The translations under genes were made by a program, and so were the position numbers. From positions 1 through 57,177 of the forward strand of contig CAKOKU010000008.1 of the NCBI GenBank assembly GCA_934095865.1: a stretch of DNA of 57,177 nucleotides, written 5' to 3'. The notes beneath the pieces were generated by a model that saw nothing but the letters and a program-made list of their open reading frames with translations, searched no databases and had not been told where the DNA came from. Below are positions 28,355 through 38,500 of this stretch, piece after piece; position 1 is the stretch's first letter; the number at the start of each line of letters is the position of its first letter. The DNA comes from an uncultured Bacilli bacterium. GTDB taxonomy: Bacteria; Bacillota_I; Bacilli_A; RF39; UBA660.

Positions 28355-29077
28355 TTAAAATAAGCTATTTAATATTTCTAAATTTTTGGCTAACAATTTA
28401 TAATCATCGCCACTTTTGATACCATCTATTTTTAAGTTTATTGTATAATTATTCGTTTTTATTTGAACGTCATTTTTGACATTTACGATTTCTGAGGTAA
28501 CATTATAATTATAGTAAGTGCAGTAATTAGTTAAGTTATTATAAATGACATATGATAAAGCTTGGAGTTCAATAGTCTTTTCATCAATGATTAGAGTTGT
28601 TGGTTCAATAAAGAAATATAAGTCATTACCATCATATAAGAAAGCGTGTTCTAAATCATATGATTCTTTTTTATATTTTAAAGTCTTATATAAACTAGAT
28701 TCTCCATCAAGGATAGTATAATTAGGCACTCTTTTTTGACTATTATTATTTAGTGGGAAAATAACAGCCATATTACTTGGAAATAAAACTTTATCTTCAC
28801 CAGTATAATATAGAGGTGTGGCATCAATTACTTGTTCTTGATCATCAATTTCTAATTTAGTTACCCCTTCACTATTAGAAATAGTCATTTTAGTATCATA
28901 AGTAATTTTATTAGTATCTAAATATTGATACATACTTTGATTTTCTATTGTATAATCAGTTATTTCTTTTTTCCCTTTTAATCCTAAACCAATTAAAATA
29001 AGAGCTAGAATTATTACCATAAGGCTAGCTAGAATTATTTTATATTTCTTCTTTATAAGTTTTATTAGTTTTTGCAT
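28355..29077 (-). CDS. Exported anchored protein of the F1-like ATPase operon (240 aa)
   Basis: 240 residues: lysine-rich start (LIKLIKKKYK), one membrane helix at about 14-33, then a beta-rich extracellular domain. That domain resembles the N-terminal module of the 3248-residue neighbour and, less closely, of the 497- and 1790-residue proteins (for example LYDGNDLYFFIEPTTLII here against VKLKDDLYLTNQDITLEL in the giant). It therefore looks like the bare module without repeats. The ATG at 29077 has AAAGGAAG upstream and overlaps the preceding gene by 38 bases. Function unknown; probably an assembly or stator-side contact. Confidence 0.6.
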   Translation of the reverse strand: MQKLIKLIKKKYKIILASLMVIILALILIGLGLKGKKEITDYTIENQSMYQYLDTNKITYDTKMTISNSEGVTKLEIDDQEQVIDATPLYYTGEDKVLFPSNMAVIFPLNNNSQKRVPNYTILDGESSLYKTLKYKKESYDLEHAFLYDGNDLYFFIEPTTLIIDEKTIELQALSYVIYNNLTNYCTYYNYNVTSEIVNVKNDVQIKTNNYTINLKIDGIKSGDDYKLLAKNLEILNSLF

Positions 29078-29609
29078 AATTAACTTCCTTTCGTTTTTTT
29101 AAAACAATAAACTTTATATTTTTTACTACCAGAAGTATAGCATATAAACCTAAAAATAGGCTGGCACTATAACAAAGTAATTTTATATACCAAGAATTAT
29201 TGATGAGATTGGCATATTCGAGAAAACCATTTTTAAGAAAATTGGTAAAGTATAGAATTAAGACTTCTAAAATGTCACTAAATATTTTAAAGATAGCGCC
29301 ATTGATAATATCTAAAAGAAGGATTGGACTAATAAGATAGTAGAATGACCAATTGGTAGAAAGATTAGTAAAGTCTTTATTAAAGATAATAAACCATAAG
29401 CTGAATACAGAGAAAACATAAACAAGAGCATATGATAAATTTATTAAAAAAGTATTTGCACTCAAAAGGCCAATTAGACGATTTTTTAATTTAGTATTCT
29501 TTTTTCTACTAACTATAATCTTTAATATTAAAAGAAGACCAATAGTTACTAAAAGAAAGAATAAGATAAAATAAACGATTTTATTAGCAACATAGATTAA
29601 TTCATTCAC
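29040..29609 (-). CDS. Polytopic membrane protein of the F1-like ATPase operon (candidate subunit-a substitute)
   Basis: 189 residues with four or five membrane helices (about 8-30, 45-72, 87-110, 120-140 and 145-165) and a basic C-terminus. It sits where no F-type subunit is expected, between epsilon and the anchored 240-residue protein. It does not show the subunit-a RLFGN-type motif; the only arginine near a helix start is in KNRLIGLL. It could be a membrane partner of the c-like ring, by position only. The start is a GTG at 29609 with AAAGGAAT at good distance. Confidence 0.55.
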   Translation of the reverse strand: MNELIYVANKIVYFILFFLLVTIGLLLILKIIVSRKKNTKLKNRLIGLLSANTFLINLSYALVYVFSVFSLWFIIFNKDFTNLSTNWSFYYLISPILLLDIINGAIFKIFSDILEVLILYFTNFLKNGFLEYANLINNSWYIKLLCYSASLFLGLYAILLVVKNIKFIVLKKRKEVNYAKTNKTYKEEI

Positions 29610-29625
29610 TTTGTTATTCCTTTCT

Positions 29626-29862
29626 TTAATCTCTTAATAATAATTTAAAAGTATTGTTTAAGTTCATGTAATAGCCATTAATATTATCAAGACTAATGGT
29701 ATTATCTTGCTGGGTTATTTCAATACTTCCTTTTATTTCCCCTATTAAGGGGGCATGATTTTCTAAAATAAGCAAGTTATATTTTTCACTTTTAATTTTA
29801 ATGGCAAGGCAATTTTCGGTTATTTTGACGCCTTCTTTTAGTGACATAATCTTTACAATCAT
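29626..29862 (-). CDS. F1 ATPase epsilon-like subunit, beta-sandwich only
   Basis: 78 residues, against about 130-140 for standard epsilon. The ENHAPLIG segment matches the conserved GHAPLL loop of the N-terminal beta-sandwich. The C-terminal two-helix domain that inhibits ATPase in bacterial F1 is absent. Without it the motor would lack that brake on ATP hydrolysis. The sandwich normally binds gamma and the c-ring loop. The ATG overlaps the beta stop (ATGA). Call rests on position and this motif. Confidence 0.75.
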   Translation of the reverse strand: MIVKIMSLKEGVKITENCLAIKIKSEKYNLLILENHAPLIGEIKGSIEITQQDNTISLDNINGYYMNLNNTFKLLLRD

Positions 29863-31217
29863 AAAATACTAGCCACCGTTCCAATATATAAGAATTTATC
29901 TTCGGAAATATCATCATACTTACCATTTAAAATGTTTTCTACATCATTTAAAACATCGTTTATATCAACCATTTGGCCAGGAATATTAGTATAATCTTGG
30001 GCAACAAACATTGGCTGGGTAAAGTAATTACGAAGTTTACGAGAACGGTAAAAAATATTTTTATCTTCTTCACTTAGTTCGTCTATACCAAGTACAGCAA
30101 TAATTTCTTCTAATTCGTCGTATCTAGCGAAAGCTGCTAAAACTTTTTCAACTAAGGTATAATGACGATTACCAATCACTTCAGGATCAATTAAACTACT
30201 TGATGATTTACTAACATCAACGGCTGGATAAAGACCATTTTCAGCGACTTTACGATTTAAAACAACTTGACCATCCATATGGCCTAAAATAGCTTGAACT
30301 GCTTCATCAGTCATATCATCAGCAGGAATATAAATAGCTTGGAATGAAGTTATAGAGCCATTATTACAAGAGTTAATACGTTCTTCAACGGCTGAAATAT
30401 CACTTTGCATGGTAGTTGGATAACCATTTTCAACTGGTATACGCTTCAATTCTGTACTTATTTCTGATTTAGCTTGAATAAAACGGTAAATATTATCAAT
30501 AAACACTAAAACGTCTTGTTTAGATTCGTCACGTAAATATTCAGCAGCAGTAAGACCACTGTAAACAGCTTTACTACGAGATACAGGATTATCACCCATT
30601 TGCCCAAAAACAATACTCATCTTATCTAAAAGATTTGCTTCTTGCATTTCAGCAATTAATTCTTGGCCTTCTCTACTACGTTCACCAACACCAATAAAAA
30701 CAGCATTAGAATTTAATCTTTTATAAATATTATTAATTAATTCTTTTACTAAAACTGTCTTACCAACGCCGGCACCACCAAGTAAACCCATTTTAAAACC
30801 TTTAGCAATAGGACAGAAGAAATCAATTACCTTTATTCCTGTCCACATAATGTCTTGATTAATAGAAATATTTTCTAAGTTAATCGTATTTTGATAAACT
30901 GGTCGTTTAGTACTTTCTTCAATTTCGTTACCATTTATGATGTTACCATAAGAATTAAAGGTACGTCCTAAAACATTATTGGAATATTCCATTTCTAAAC
31001 TTTTACTATAAAAATAAACATCAAGCCCTTTTCTTAAGCCTATTACGGATTCAAAAGGAATGCAGGTTACAATTTTACTATTAATTTCTACTACTTCCAT
31101 TAAAATCTTTTTATTATTTAATTCTGTACTTAAAATATTATGTAATTCTACTAAAGCTTTAGCATTTATAAATACTTTAATATTAATATCTGATATTTCG
31201 ATTATTTGCCCAATCAT
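29859..31217 (-). CDS. F1-like ATPase beta subunit (catalytic)
   Basis: 452 residues, near-normal length. Walker A GGAGVGKT is at 147-154 and the catalytic glutamate lies in GVGERSREG (E179). Walker B VLVFIDN ends at D241 and is followed by YRFIQAKSEIS. The C-terminal lever motif DELSEED is intact at 379-385. It should therefore hydrolyse ATP and push gamma like a standard beta. Divergent points are FIDNIYRF instead of FIDNIFRF, and a slightly altered N-terminal barrel. The gene overlaps gamma and epsilon by 4 bases each. It belongs to the locus with giant surface proteins, not to a normal atp operon. Confidence 0.95.
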   Translation of the reverse strand: MIGQIIEISDINIKVFINAKALVELHNILSTELNNKKILMEVVEINSKIVTCIPFESVIGLRKGLDVYFYSKSLEMEYSNNVLGRTFNSYGNIINGNEIEESTKRPVYQNTINLENISINQDIMWTGIKVIDFFCPIAKGFKMGLLGGAGVGKTVLVKELINNIYKRLNSNAVFIGVGERSREGQELIAEMQEANLLDKMSIVFGQMGDNPVSRSKAVYSGLTAAEYLRDESKQDVLVFIDNIYRFIQAKSEISTELKRIPVENGYPTTMQSDISAVEERINSCNNGSITSFQAIYIPADDMTDEAVQAILGHMDGQVVLNRKVAENGLYPAVDVSKSSSSLIDPEVIGNRHYTLVEKVLAAFARYDELEEIIAVLGIDELSEEDKNIFYRSRKLRNYFTQPMFVAQDYTNIPGQMVDINDVLNDVENILNGKYDDISEDKFLYIGTVASIL

Positions 31218-31984
31218 TTTATACTCCCTTCGCGGTAGTTTGCTAATTCTGCTTTAAAATCAGCACTCCGTTTTGCTTTTCGTTCTTTCTTTTTTTGTTC
31301 TATTTCAATTTCATCTAATCTTTTTAAAGATTCATTAGTTAAATTTTCACGCATGATGTTTTCTGAGGCCCAAGAGTTACTTTCAATTATTTGTAATTCA
31401 CAATCTATATAAAGAAGAATTAAGTCTGTAAACATAAGTTTATAATCAGCTTCAATGACAAAGTCTTCATTGGTATTATCTTCAATATTTTCTAAAGGAA
31501 ACAAGCGTAGTTTATCTAACTTAATAGAATTAATATTATGATATCTAATAAAAATGGCATTTATTTCTTTGATTTCTTTAGCTTCTATTAAGGGCTTTAA
31601 AATATCTTCGATTGGCTTAAAACTTTTATATAAATCTTCTTTACTTATATTTAGAACAACGTTTTTGGCGTCGGAAAATATTTTACTACCGACCATAATT
31701 TTTAGTGAAGTATCATCTTGGTATGCTAAGTGTTTAACACTACTATTAAAGTTGCCACAAAAACCTAAATCATTACCTATATAAATATTTACTACTTGGC
31801 CATTTTCTTTAGCCTTAATTAACTTTTTATCTAAATTAAGATTTTTATTATTTAAAATTATAGCCATAAACTCTTTGATTTCTTGTTCTAGAGCTTTATA
31901 ATTATCAGCTTTTTTCTTGGCTTTATCTACTCTTAAGAGTGAGTGAAAATTCATTACTTTGACAACATTTTTGATATTAGTCAT
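31214..31984 (-). CDS. F1-like ATPase gamma subunit
   Basis: 256 residues. The N-terminal helix contains KNVVKVMNFHSLLRVDKAKKK, which aligns with the gamma coiled-coil start, and IGNDLGFCGNFNSSV matches the SDRGLCGGLN Rossmann-like motif. The C-terminal helix SNSWASENIMRENL corresponds to SEASEHSARMMAM. After that the usual N-x-x-RQAxITxEIxEI end is replaced by a highly charged EQKKKERKAKRS tail, so the tip of the shaft is unusual. The start is taken at ATG 31984 (8-base overlap with alpha); a GTG at 31996 is also open. Confidence 0.88.
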   Translation of the reverse strand: MTNIKNVVKVMNFHSLLRVDKAKKKADNYKALEQEIKEFMAIILNNKNLNLDKKLIKAKENGQVVNIYIGNDLGFCGNFNSSVKHLAYQDDTSLKIMVGSKIFSDAKNVVLNISKEDLYKSFKPIEDILKPLIEAKEIKEINAIFIRYHNINSIKLDKLRLFPLENIEDNTNEDFVIEADYKLMFTDLILLYIDCELQIIESNSWASENIMRENLTNESLKRLDEIEIEQKKKERKAKRSADFKAELANYREGSIK

Positions 31985-33287
31985 GATTATTCTCACTTAA
32001 ACTTTTAAATTTATTTAACATTTCATTTTGAGTCAATGGACTATATTTTGGTTGAGTTAATTCTTTTAATATTAACCTACCCTCTTTCATAATAGCCTTA
32101 ATGTTATCATTTAAATCATCTTGATTAGAAAGTTCATAAATATTAGCCATTTCTAAATAAGATAATAGTTTTCGACGAATCAGTGAACCATATTTTTTCA
32201 TTTCATCATTTTGAACGGCACCACCTAAACGGGAAACAGAAAGGCCATAATTTAAGGCTGGTTTAATACCTTTTTGAAAGTTTTTGTTAGATAAAACTAA
32301 CTGACCATCAGTAATGGAAATTACATTCGTGGAAATATAATCAGTAATATCTTCACCTTTGGTTTCGACAATAGGAAGAACGGTTATACTAGCGCCATTT
32401 TTATATTTACAACCTTTTTCTAATAAACGCGAATGAAGATAGAAAATATCAGCTGGATAAGCATCACGACCAGGAGCTTTGTTTGATAATAGAGAAATTT
32501 CACGGTAGCAATCAGCATGACGTTTTAAATCATCAAGAACAACTAAAACATTCGTATTATGTTCCATAAATCTTCTCGCTACGGACATAGCATAATATGG
32601 AGTAAGAGCCAAGTAAGGGGCCAAATAATCGTTGAAAGCTGGAATAATAATGGTATAATCCATAGCCCCCTTTTTTAATAAATCATAATAAATTCTTTTT
32701 ACTTCTTTAATAGTTTTACCAATAGCACAATAAATACAAACAATATTCTTATCTTTTTGATTAACGATGGTATCAAGGGCAATTTGCGTTTTACCAGTCT
32801 TTTTGTCCCCAATTATTAGTTCACGTTGCCCAAGACCAATCGGATACATTAAATCAATACCAGCAATTCCGGTATATAGTTGTTCATTAACTTTAGTACG
32901 TTCCATAATAGGAATATTATCTTCTTCAATCGGAATATCTAATAATTTATCATAGACTTTGTTATTTAGAGGGTCTTCTCCGAAGATATTAATTAAACGG
33001 CCAAGAGCTTGACCACTATACTTTCCTTTAAATACTTCATTAGTTCGAATGGCACAGTCGCCAATTACTAATTCTTCGGTTTTCTTTAAGACAGCAACTA
33101 AGATACTAGAAGAAGTTATTTTGGTAACATAACCAACTGCTTTGCCAGCTAAATCAATTTTTTCATAAAAGAAAGCATTATCTAGACCTACTACTTCAAC
33201 AATAAAATCTTTGATACTAACGATTTTGCCCATATCAAATTCATTTTTACCGGCATTTATATCATTTATTACATCTATTACATTCAT
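31977..33287 (-). CDS. F1-like ATPase alpha subunit, C-terminally short
   Basis: 436 residues, against about 500-515 for standard alpha. P-loop GDKKTGKT is at 160-167, Walker B VLVVLDD ends at 253, and PGRDAYPADIFYLHSRLLE is the classic alpha segment. The arginine finger is present in GLSVSRLGGAVQ (R353). The usual Gln of the nucleotide site (AIGQK) is Lys191 (AIGKT). The last ~75 residues of the C-terminal helical domain are missing. It is therefore a genuine alpha that can complete catalytic sites on beta but has a reduced base. The ATG has AGAGGAAAA upstream. Confidence 0.94.
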   Translation of the reverse strand: MNVIDVINDINAGKNEFDMGKIVSIKDFIVEVVGLDNAFFYEKIDLAGKAVGYVTKITSSSILVAVLKKTEELVIGDCAIRTNEVFKGKYSGQALGRLINIFGEDPLNNKVYDKLLDIPIEEDNIPIMERTKVNEQLYTGIAGIDLMYPIGLGQRELIIGDKKTGKTQIALDTIVNQKDKNIVCIYCAIGKTIKEVKRIYYDLLKKGAMDYTIIIPAFNDYLAPYLALTPYYAMSVARRFMEHNTNVLVVLDDLKRHADCYREISLLSNKAPGRDAYPADIFYLHSRLLEKGCKYKNGASITVLPIVETKGEDITDYISTNVISITDGQLVLSNKNFQKGIKPALNYGLSVSRLGGAVQNDEMKKYGSLIRRKLLSYLEMANIYELSNQDDLNDNIKAIMKEGRLILKELTQPKYSPLTQNEMLNKFKSLSENNHD

Positions 33288-33296
33288 ATTTTCCTC

Positions 33297-34013
33297 TTAT
33301 TCTAAGCTATAATCATACATCTTATTATGATAATATATTTTTAAGCCTTTATATATTTTTTTATCATATTTAGTAACAATTCTTTTATCTAAATAATTAT
33401 AATTTGACTCTTTATTACCTACTACAATGTAAATAGTAGGATCATTCTTTTTAATTTCTTCTTCTAATTGTTCTAGTATTTTTAAAATACAAATTTCTTG
33501 GTCTGTACTATATTTAATGGTTAGTATTTCTTTAACAGACTTGGGAAGTTTATTTAAAGCGACAGTAGTTGCAATTGGTTTTACTAATTTTTCATTATCT
33601 AATGCTCTTAGACTTTGATAAACGTTATTTAATTCTTCAAATAAAGGAACGTTTTCATTTTCGGTTTTAGTTTGCAGAAAATTGTTAATAATTTTTGAAG
33701 TGTCGATGGAAAATTGTTCTTCAATAGCCTTAGCCTTTTTTAATATTCCCTCACTTTTATAGTCTATCTCATTAGTAATAATAATGTTTTCATTAGAAGT
33801 ATTAGCTTCTTCCATCTTAATTTTAGGAGTAGCCACCGTTTTAGAAATTTGGTTATTTTGGATTTCTTCAAAACCATGAACGTTTAAAAGATAAGCTTTT
33901 TGGGCCTCAGTATCAATATCTATACAAAATCTTTTTATCAAAAAATAAATGATTATAATTAGCAGCACTAAAATAAACATACTTAATAAAATAATTACTA
34001 AATCACTATTCAT
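33297..34013 (-). CDS. Membrane-anchored stalk protein, b-delta-like fusion
   Basis: 238 residues. One membrane helix at about 5-27 is followed by a soluble helical region. The end, YDKKIYKGLKIYYHNKMYDY, resembles the C-terminal delta/OSCP signature (D-x-x-I-x-G-G-x-x-I-x-x-x-x-x-x-D-x-S). An anchored helix plus a delta-like end is the layout of a b-delta fusion, the peripheral stalk that holds alpha3beta3 still. Its place directly before alpha is where b/delta genes lie in atp operons. The delta similarity is short, so this is an inference; it could be an unrelated anchored stalk. Confidence 0.55.
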   Translation of the reverse strand: MNSDLVIILLSMFILVLLIIIIYFLIKRFCIDIDTEAQKAYLLNVHGFEEIQNNQISKTVATPKIKMEEANTSNENIIITNEIDYKSEGILKKAKAIEEQFSIDTSKIINNFLQTKTENENVPLFEELNNVYQSLRALDNEKLVKPIATTVALNKLPKSVKEILTIKYSTDQEICILKILEQLEEEIKKNDPTIYIVVGNKESNYNYLDKRIVTKYDKKIYKGLKIYYHNKMYDYSLE

Positions 34014-34052
34014 AAGCTTTTTTAACCAACGTTTAAATTGGTCTTATCCTTT

Positions 34053-35546
34053 CTAATCATCGGCATTAACAAACTTACTATATATATCTAAATTTATTAA
34101 AGTGCCATTATAATAAATATTTTCTAATTTTAATTCGATTTTATAGCCTAGATTATCTATGGAAATAAAGTCTTCATAACCTTCGATGGCTTTATCTGGG
34201 GATACTTCAATACTGGCTAAATGATTGGTATCACTATATAAATTTAACGTAGCTTTATCCATTTTATATTCACTATCCATTTTTAGGTAGTAATATAAGC
34301 CATCTTGAGTAATTCGCTTTATTTTTAATTCGTAACTTGGCTTTCTGGTTCTAACGCTTACGACATCTTCGGTAGCAGCAGTTGATTCATTGTTAACATT
34401 TATAGTATAACCTAGACTTATTGTATAGTTAGTATTAGCATCAAGATTTCTAATCGTTGTACTAGTTTTTTCTTTGTTTAGATAGTACCTATCTTTATCT
34501 TGGATTTTCCCACCACTTATATCTAAATAAACAGTTACGTATTCGTTATTAGGGTCAAAGACGTTGTAATTTATTTTCAAAGTTGTAACACCAGTTTCAA
34601 TTATGCCTAAACTTAACCATTTAGATAAATTGTAATTTTTAATATCACTTTTAATCGTATTTTGATCTACTTTAATATTGTATTGTTGTTTATTAGTATC
34701 TTGAAGACTGGAATTTAGGTTGTTAAAGACGTCAGTAACGGTTTTAAAATAAGAATTGTAATAATCATTAGAGGCCTCTACTTGCTTACGAAGGTTTTCA
34801 ATTTGTTGTTTTAAGTAATCAGTGGTTGAATTAATGGTACTGCTGTCAATATTAGGTGTTTCTTCGTTTTCTTCTTCTTTTTTAACATAGTTATTGGTGC
34901 TGCCAATTATTTTCTTTAAATCAATGACGGTATCTTTTAGGCCTAATAATTCATTAGCAATATCAAAATCATAAGAAGAGGTATTTAAAACTAAAGGATT
35001 TATTTCTTTAACATTAATTGAATCATTATAAAGAGTGCTATTACCATTACGGTCTATTTCAACAATTAGATAATCTTTGGTATTGATTGAACCATCACTA
35101 CTAGATATCTTTTTATCAACAAGTAAATACTTACGGTCACTAATTTTGTAAAACTTAGCGCCATTTACCATATTTACTTTGTTTTCTTTACTTAATCTTT
35201 TTATTTGGCCATCTTCTTCGACTTCATAAAATACACCGTAAAGTTTAAGTTCGGCATTGGAAGCTTCCTTAATGATAGCGTGATTGCCTAAGTTATAAGT
35301 CGTTTTTAACATATTTTCAACATTAATTAGTTTATAATTACCATCTAAGCCCATTTTTAAAGTGGCCGTACTATTAATAGCAATATAATTATTTTCAGAA
35401 TCATATGTACTACTATTTTCATTAACAGAATAGGAAGAAGTATCTAATCTGATAAAGTGGCGAATAGCAAGAGCAAACATAATAATTATTAAAAAAGTAA
35501 TAACAGTAATGATAATAAATTGAAGTGAATTTTTCGTTTTTGTCAT
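34053..35546 (-). CDS. Exported anchored coiled-coil / FN3-like protein (497 aa)
   Basis: N-terminal membrane helix (about 10-30), then the shared module of this operon (about 45-190; KFYKISDRKYLLVDKKI). A predicted coiled coil at about 235-290 (YLKQQIENLRKQVEAS) and at least two fibronectin-III-like beta domains follow (LDANTNYTISLGY). No second membrane helix, so the C-terminus is outside. The AAGGAGATC ribosome site is strong. It lies 14 bases after the 1790-residue protein and 39 before the stalk gene. It could oligomerise through the coiled coil and form a structural strut on the cell surface. Confidence 0.68.
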   Translation of the reverse strand: MTKTKNSLQFIIITVITFLIIIMFALAIRHFIRLDTSSYSVNENSSTYDSENNYIAINSTATLKMGLDGNYKLINVENMLKTTYNLGNHAIIKEASNAELKLYGVFYEVEEDGQIKRLSKENKVNMVNGAKFYKISDRKYLLVDKKISSSDGSINTKDYLIVEIDRNGNSTLYNDSINVKEINPLVLNTSSYDFDIANELLGLKDTVIDLKKIIGSTNNYVKKEEENEETPNIDSSTINSTTDYLKQQIENLRKQVEASNDYYNSYFKTVTDVFNNLNSSLQDTNKQQYNIKVDQNTIKSDIKNYNLSKWLSLGIIETGVTTLKINYNVFDPNNEYVTVYLDISGGKIQDKDRYYLNKEKTSTTIRNLDANTNYTISLGYTINVNNESTAATEDVVSVRTRKPSYELKIKRITQDGLYYYLKMDSEYKMDKATLNLYSDTNHLASIEVSPDKAIEGYEDFISIDNLGYKIELKLENIYYNGTLINLDIYSKFVNADD

Positions 35547-35560
35547 TTTAGATCTCCTTT

Positions 35561-38500
35561 CTAAATCGAATATGCATAAGAGACAATACGTTCATCAACA
35601 ATATTGTTGTTCTTATTTAAAAATTGAATTTGAATGTAATAAATACCCGTTTGAGAAATTATGCTTTTTAAAGTATAGACATAACAAGCAGAAGTGCCAC
35701 AAGAACCTAGTGTAGGCGTAAAGTTTTCTAAACTATTGGTTGAGATAACAACTTGTCCATCTTTAAAGATTGAATAACGAATATTTGTTACTTCTGATAA
35801 TCTCGTTGTATTTGAGAATGTTAGGTTGATTTTTGATTTGTCATTCAAATTGGTTGAGGCATAAACATCACCGACATCTATACCATCTTTATTAAGGCCA
35901 TTAACAGTAAATCTTCTCTCACGAACATTTAGAGCTTCTTCATCACTTTGATTACTAACATTAGCTTTGTAAGTTATAACTAAAGTTGTTGCTTTACTTA
36001 AATCAACATTAGTAAGCCTGAATATCTTACTGCTAGTATAAATATCTCCATAATCATTAGCAATTTCATTTCCCTCTTCATCATAGAAGCCAACCATATA
36101 ACTATCATTTACTAAAGTATGATTAACATCCATTGGAGTTATTTTAAATGTTAATGTTTTATCAGATGTATTTCTTTCAGCTTGAATGTAGAAGTATGGA
36201 ACATTTAATTGGTTGAAATTATAAGGATTAGAATACGTTGTATCTAGTTCATAAATTGTACCATTAGATTTTTTTAAGTAGCCAGTTAGGCCAATAGCAT
36301 ATACTTTATCAGTTTTAAGATTAGTTGCTGGGGCAATATTTATTTCTTTTACCATATTAGTAGTGATTTTTATATCATCGGTTATATTAACATTTACACT
36401 ATCTTTTAATGGGGTATAAATATTATTACCGTTAGCATCGGTTGTTACTGTAAACAATTCATATCTAATGTGATCAATATTTTTAGTCGTTTCTAGGCTA
36501 TACTCAAAGACTAATTTTTTATCTGTGTAACTAGTAGCTTGGAAAGAAATGTTTTGGCTAGTTAGAACTAAATTACTTAAAGTAGCAATTGGATAATTAA
36601 TAACATTAGTTTTATTATCAATATCATATAAACTAATATACTCTACTTTGCCATTTTCGTTAACATTAGCTTTAATCTTAAAGAAGTAATAAGTACTTGG
36701 TTTTAATTCATCTAAGATAACAGGATTATTTAACTCATCAACGCCTACTTCTTTGGTATATAAAAGTTTTGAATTAGCTTCAATCATGTTTTCATCGGTT
36801 TCATAAACTTCAAAATAAATTTTATTGTCGACGATGGCATCACTGGCACTGCTGACAGTAACATTTATAGAGGCACTGTCAATACCAGCATCAATTAAAT
36901 ATTTACCATTTTTCATAAGGCTGACACCTGGGACTAAACCATTAAAAGTAAAGTTATTATTATCTGAAGTTAATTTTGTGACGGCAATTTTACTTGGCAT
37001 AAAGTATTGACGTTCATTATCATCTATAAAGCTAAAACCACCAGTATCTAATTCTAGACTATAATTTTTTTCAAAACCAGCATCATTAGATAATTTAAAG
37101 TTATAATAACCATCAGTATTAGGTGTTTTATTTAAAGAGAATGAGAAGTAAGAGTTTAGAGCACTTGGAGTTGTTATAAGACCATTACCACTGACAATAT
37201 AATATTGGCCAGTAAAATAAGAATTTTTTATTTGTTTAATAGCAAAGTTGTTAGTGTAAGTGCTTCTGGCAGTCGTATCTGTATCAAAACCAATTAAATT
37301 AGAATCATAATAAGCGTAAAGATTAACTTCGACATTACGATTAGCAAAGTCTTCTAAGTTTGATAAGTCGACTATATAAGTTCCTGTATCTCCAAAAGTA
37401 ACATCATTAAATTCACGGGTAGTATTATCCGCAGTAAATGTTAAGGTATAACCAGTAACTTTATTAAAGAAAGAAGAATAAAGTTCATAATCAGCAATTG
37501 TAATCATTAAACGGTTAGTTTCTTCAGTAAGAACATACTTAATACCAACAGGAATACTTGTTAAATTTTCAATAGTTTGATTAACAAGAGAGTAGTCTTC
37601 AGGGGTGCTGGTCTTTAATAGTCTTACTTTGGTATATAAATCATAAAGCCCACTTTTATCTAGAGAAAGACTAATAGTTTGAAAACCATCACTTATAGAG
37701 ATATCATTAGAGCTATTTTCAATCCCATCGACTTTATAATACATCTTGTTGATTTCTAAAGCATTATCTATATCTGTATATTTGTAAGCCCATAAGAGAT
37801 TATTGCCGTTAGATGTTTCTAGAATTGTACTTGGATAAGTTTGGAATTTAGGTAATTGTTTTGGAATATCTAAGGTTTCTGAGGCCGCAATACCAGTAGT
37901 TGGAATATGGATATCATCTTCTACGATGCCATCACCGTTGGTATCAACATCAATGATGTAAGTAACATAATAAGAATTACCACGTCTAAAGGTGTTATCT
38001 TCTACATTGCTAGCCGTACCAGATTGGGCATAGAAAATCGTACTAGGAATTGAGCCGTCAGCATTTACTGGTAAATAGTCACTTTTAGCAATATAATTGC
38101 CCGGATTTTCTGCATCATATAAATAATAAGTAATATATTTAGCATAATGACTAGCATTATCATAATTAGCAAGAGCTTTTATGCCTATTATTGTGTCATT
38201 GTTAAGAGTGGCATCATAGTGATTCTTGTCAGCATCTTTGTTACGAACCACACTAACATCAATCTTAGGATTTACTTCAGGATCTTCAATAGGATCTTTA
38301 GTTTTAATAGTAATAATATTATCTATAATTTGAGAAGTATTTGGCCATTTAGTATAATCATTAGCATTAGTAACTTCAATTGTTAAAGCTTCATAACTAC
38401 GAAGGGCATTGCTAGTTAAACCAAAGAGTTCAGGGATTATTTCAAACTCTTCATCATAATATTTTTTCTTTAAATCACTTTCATATTCAGATAAGTTATT

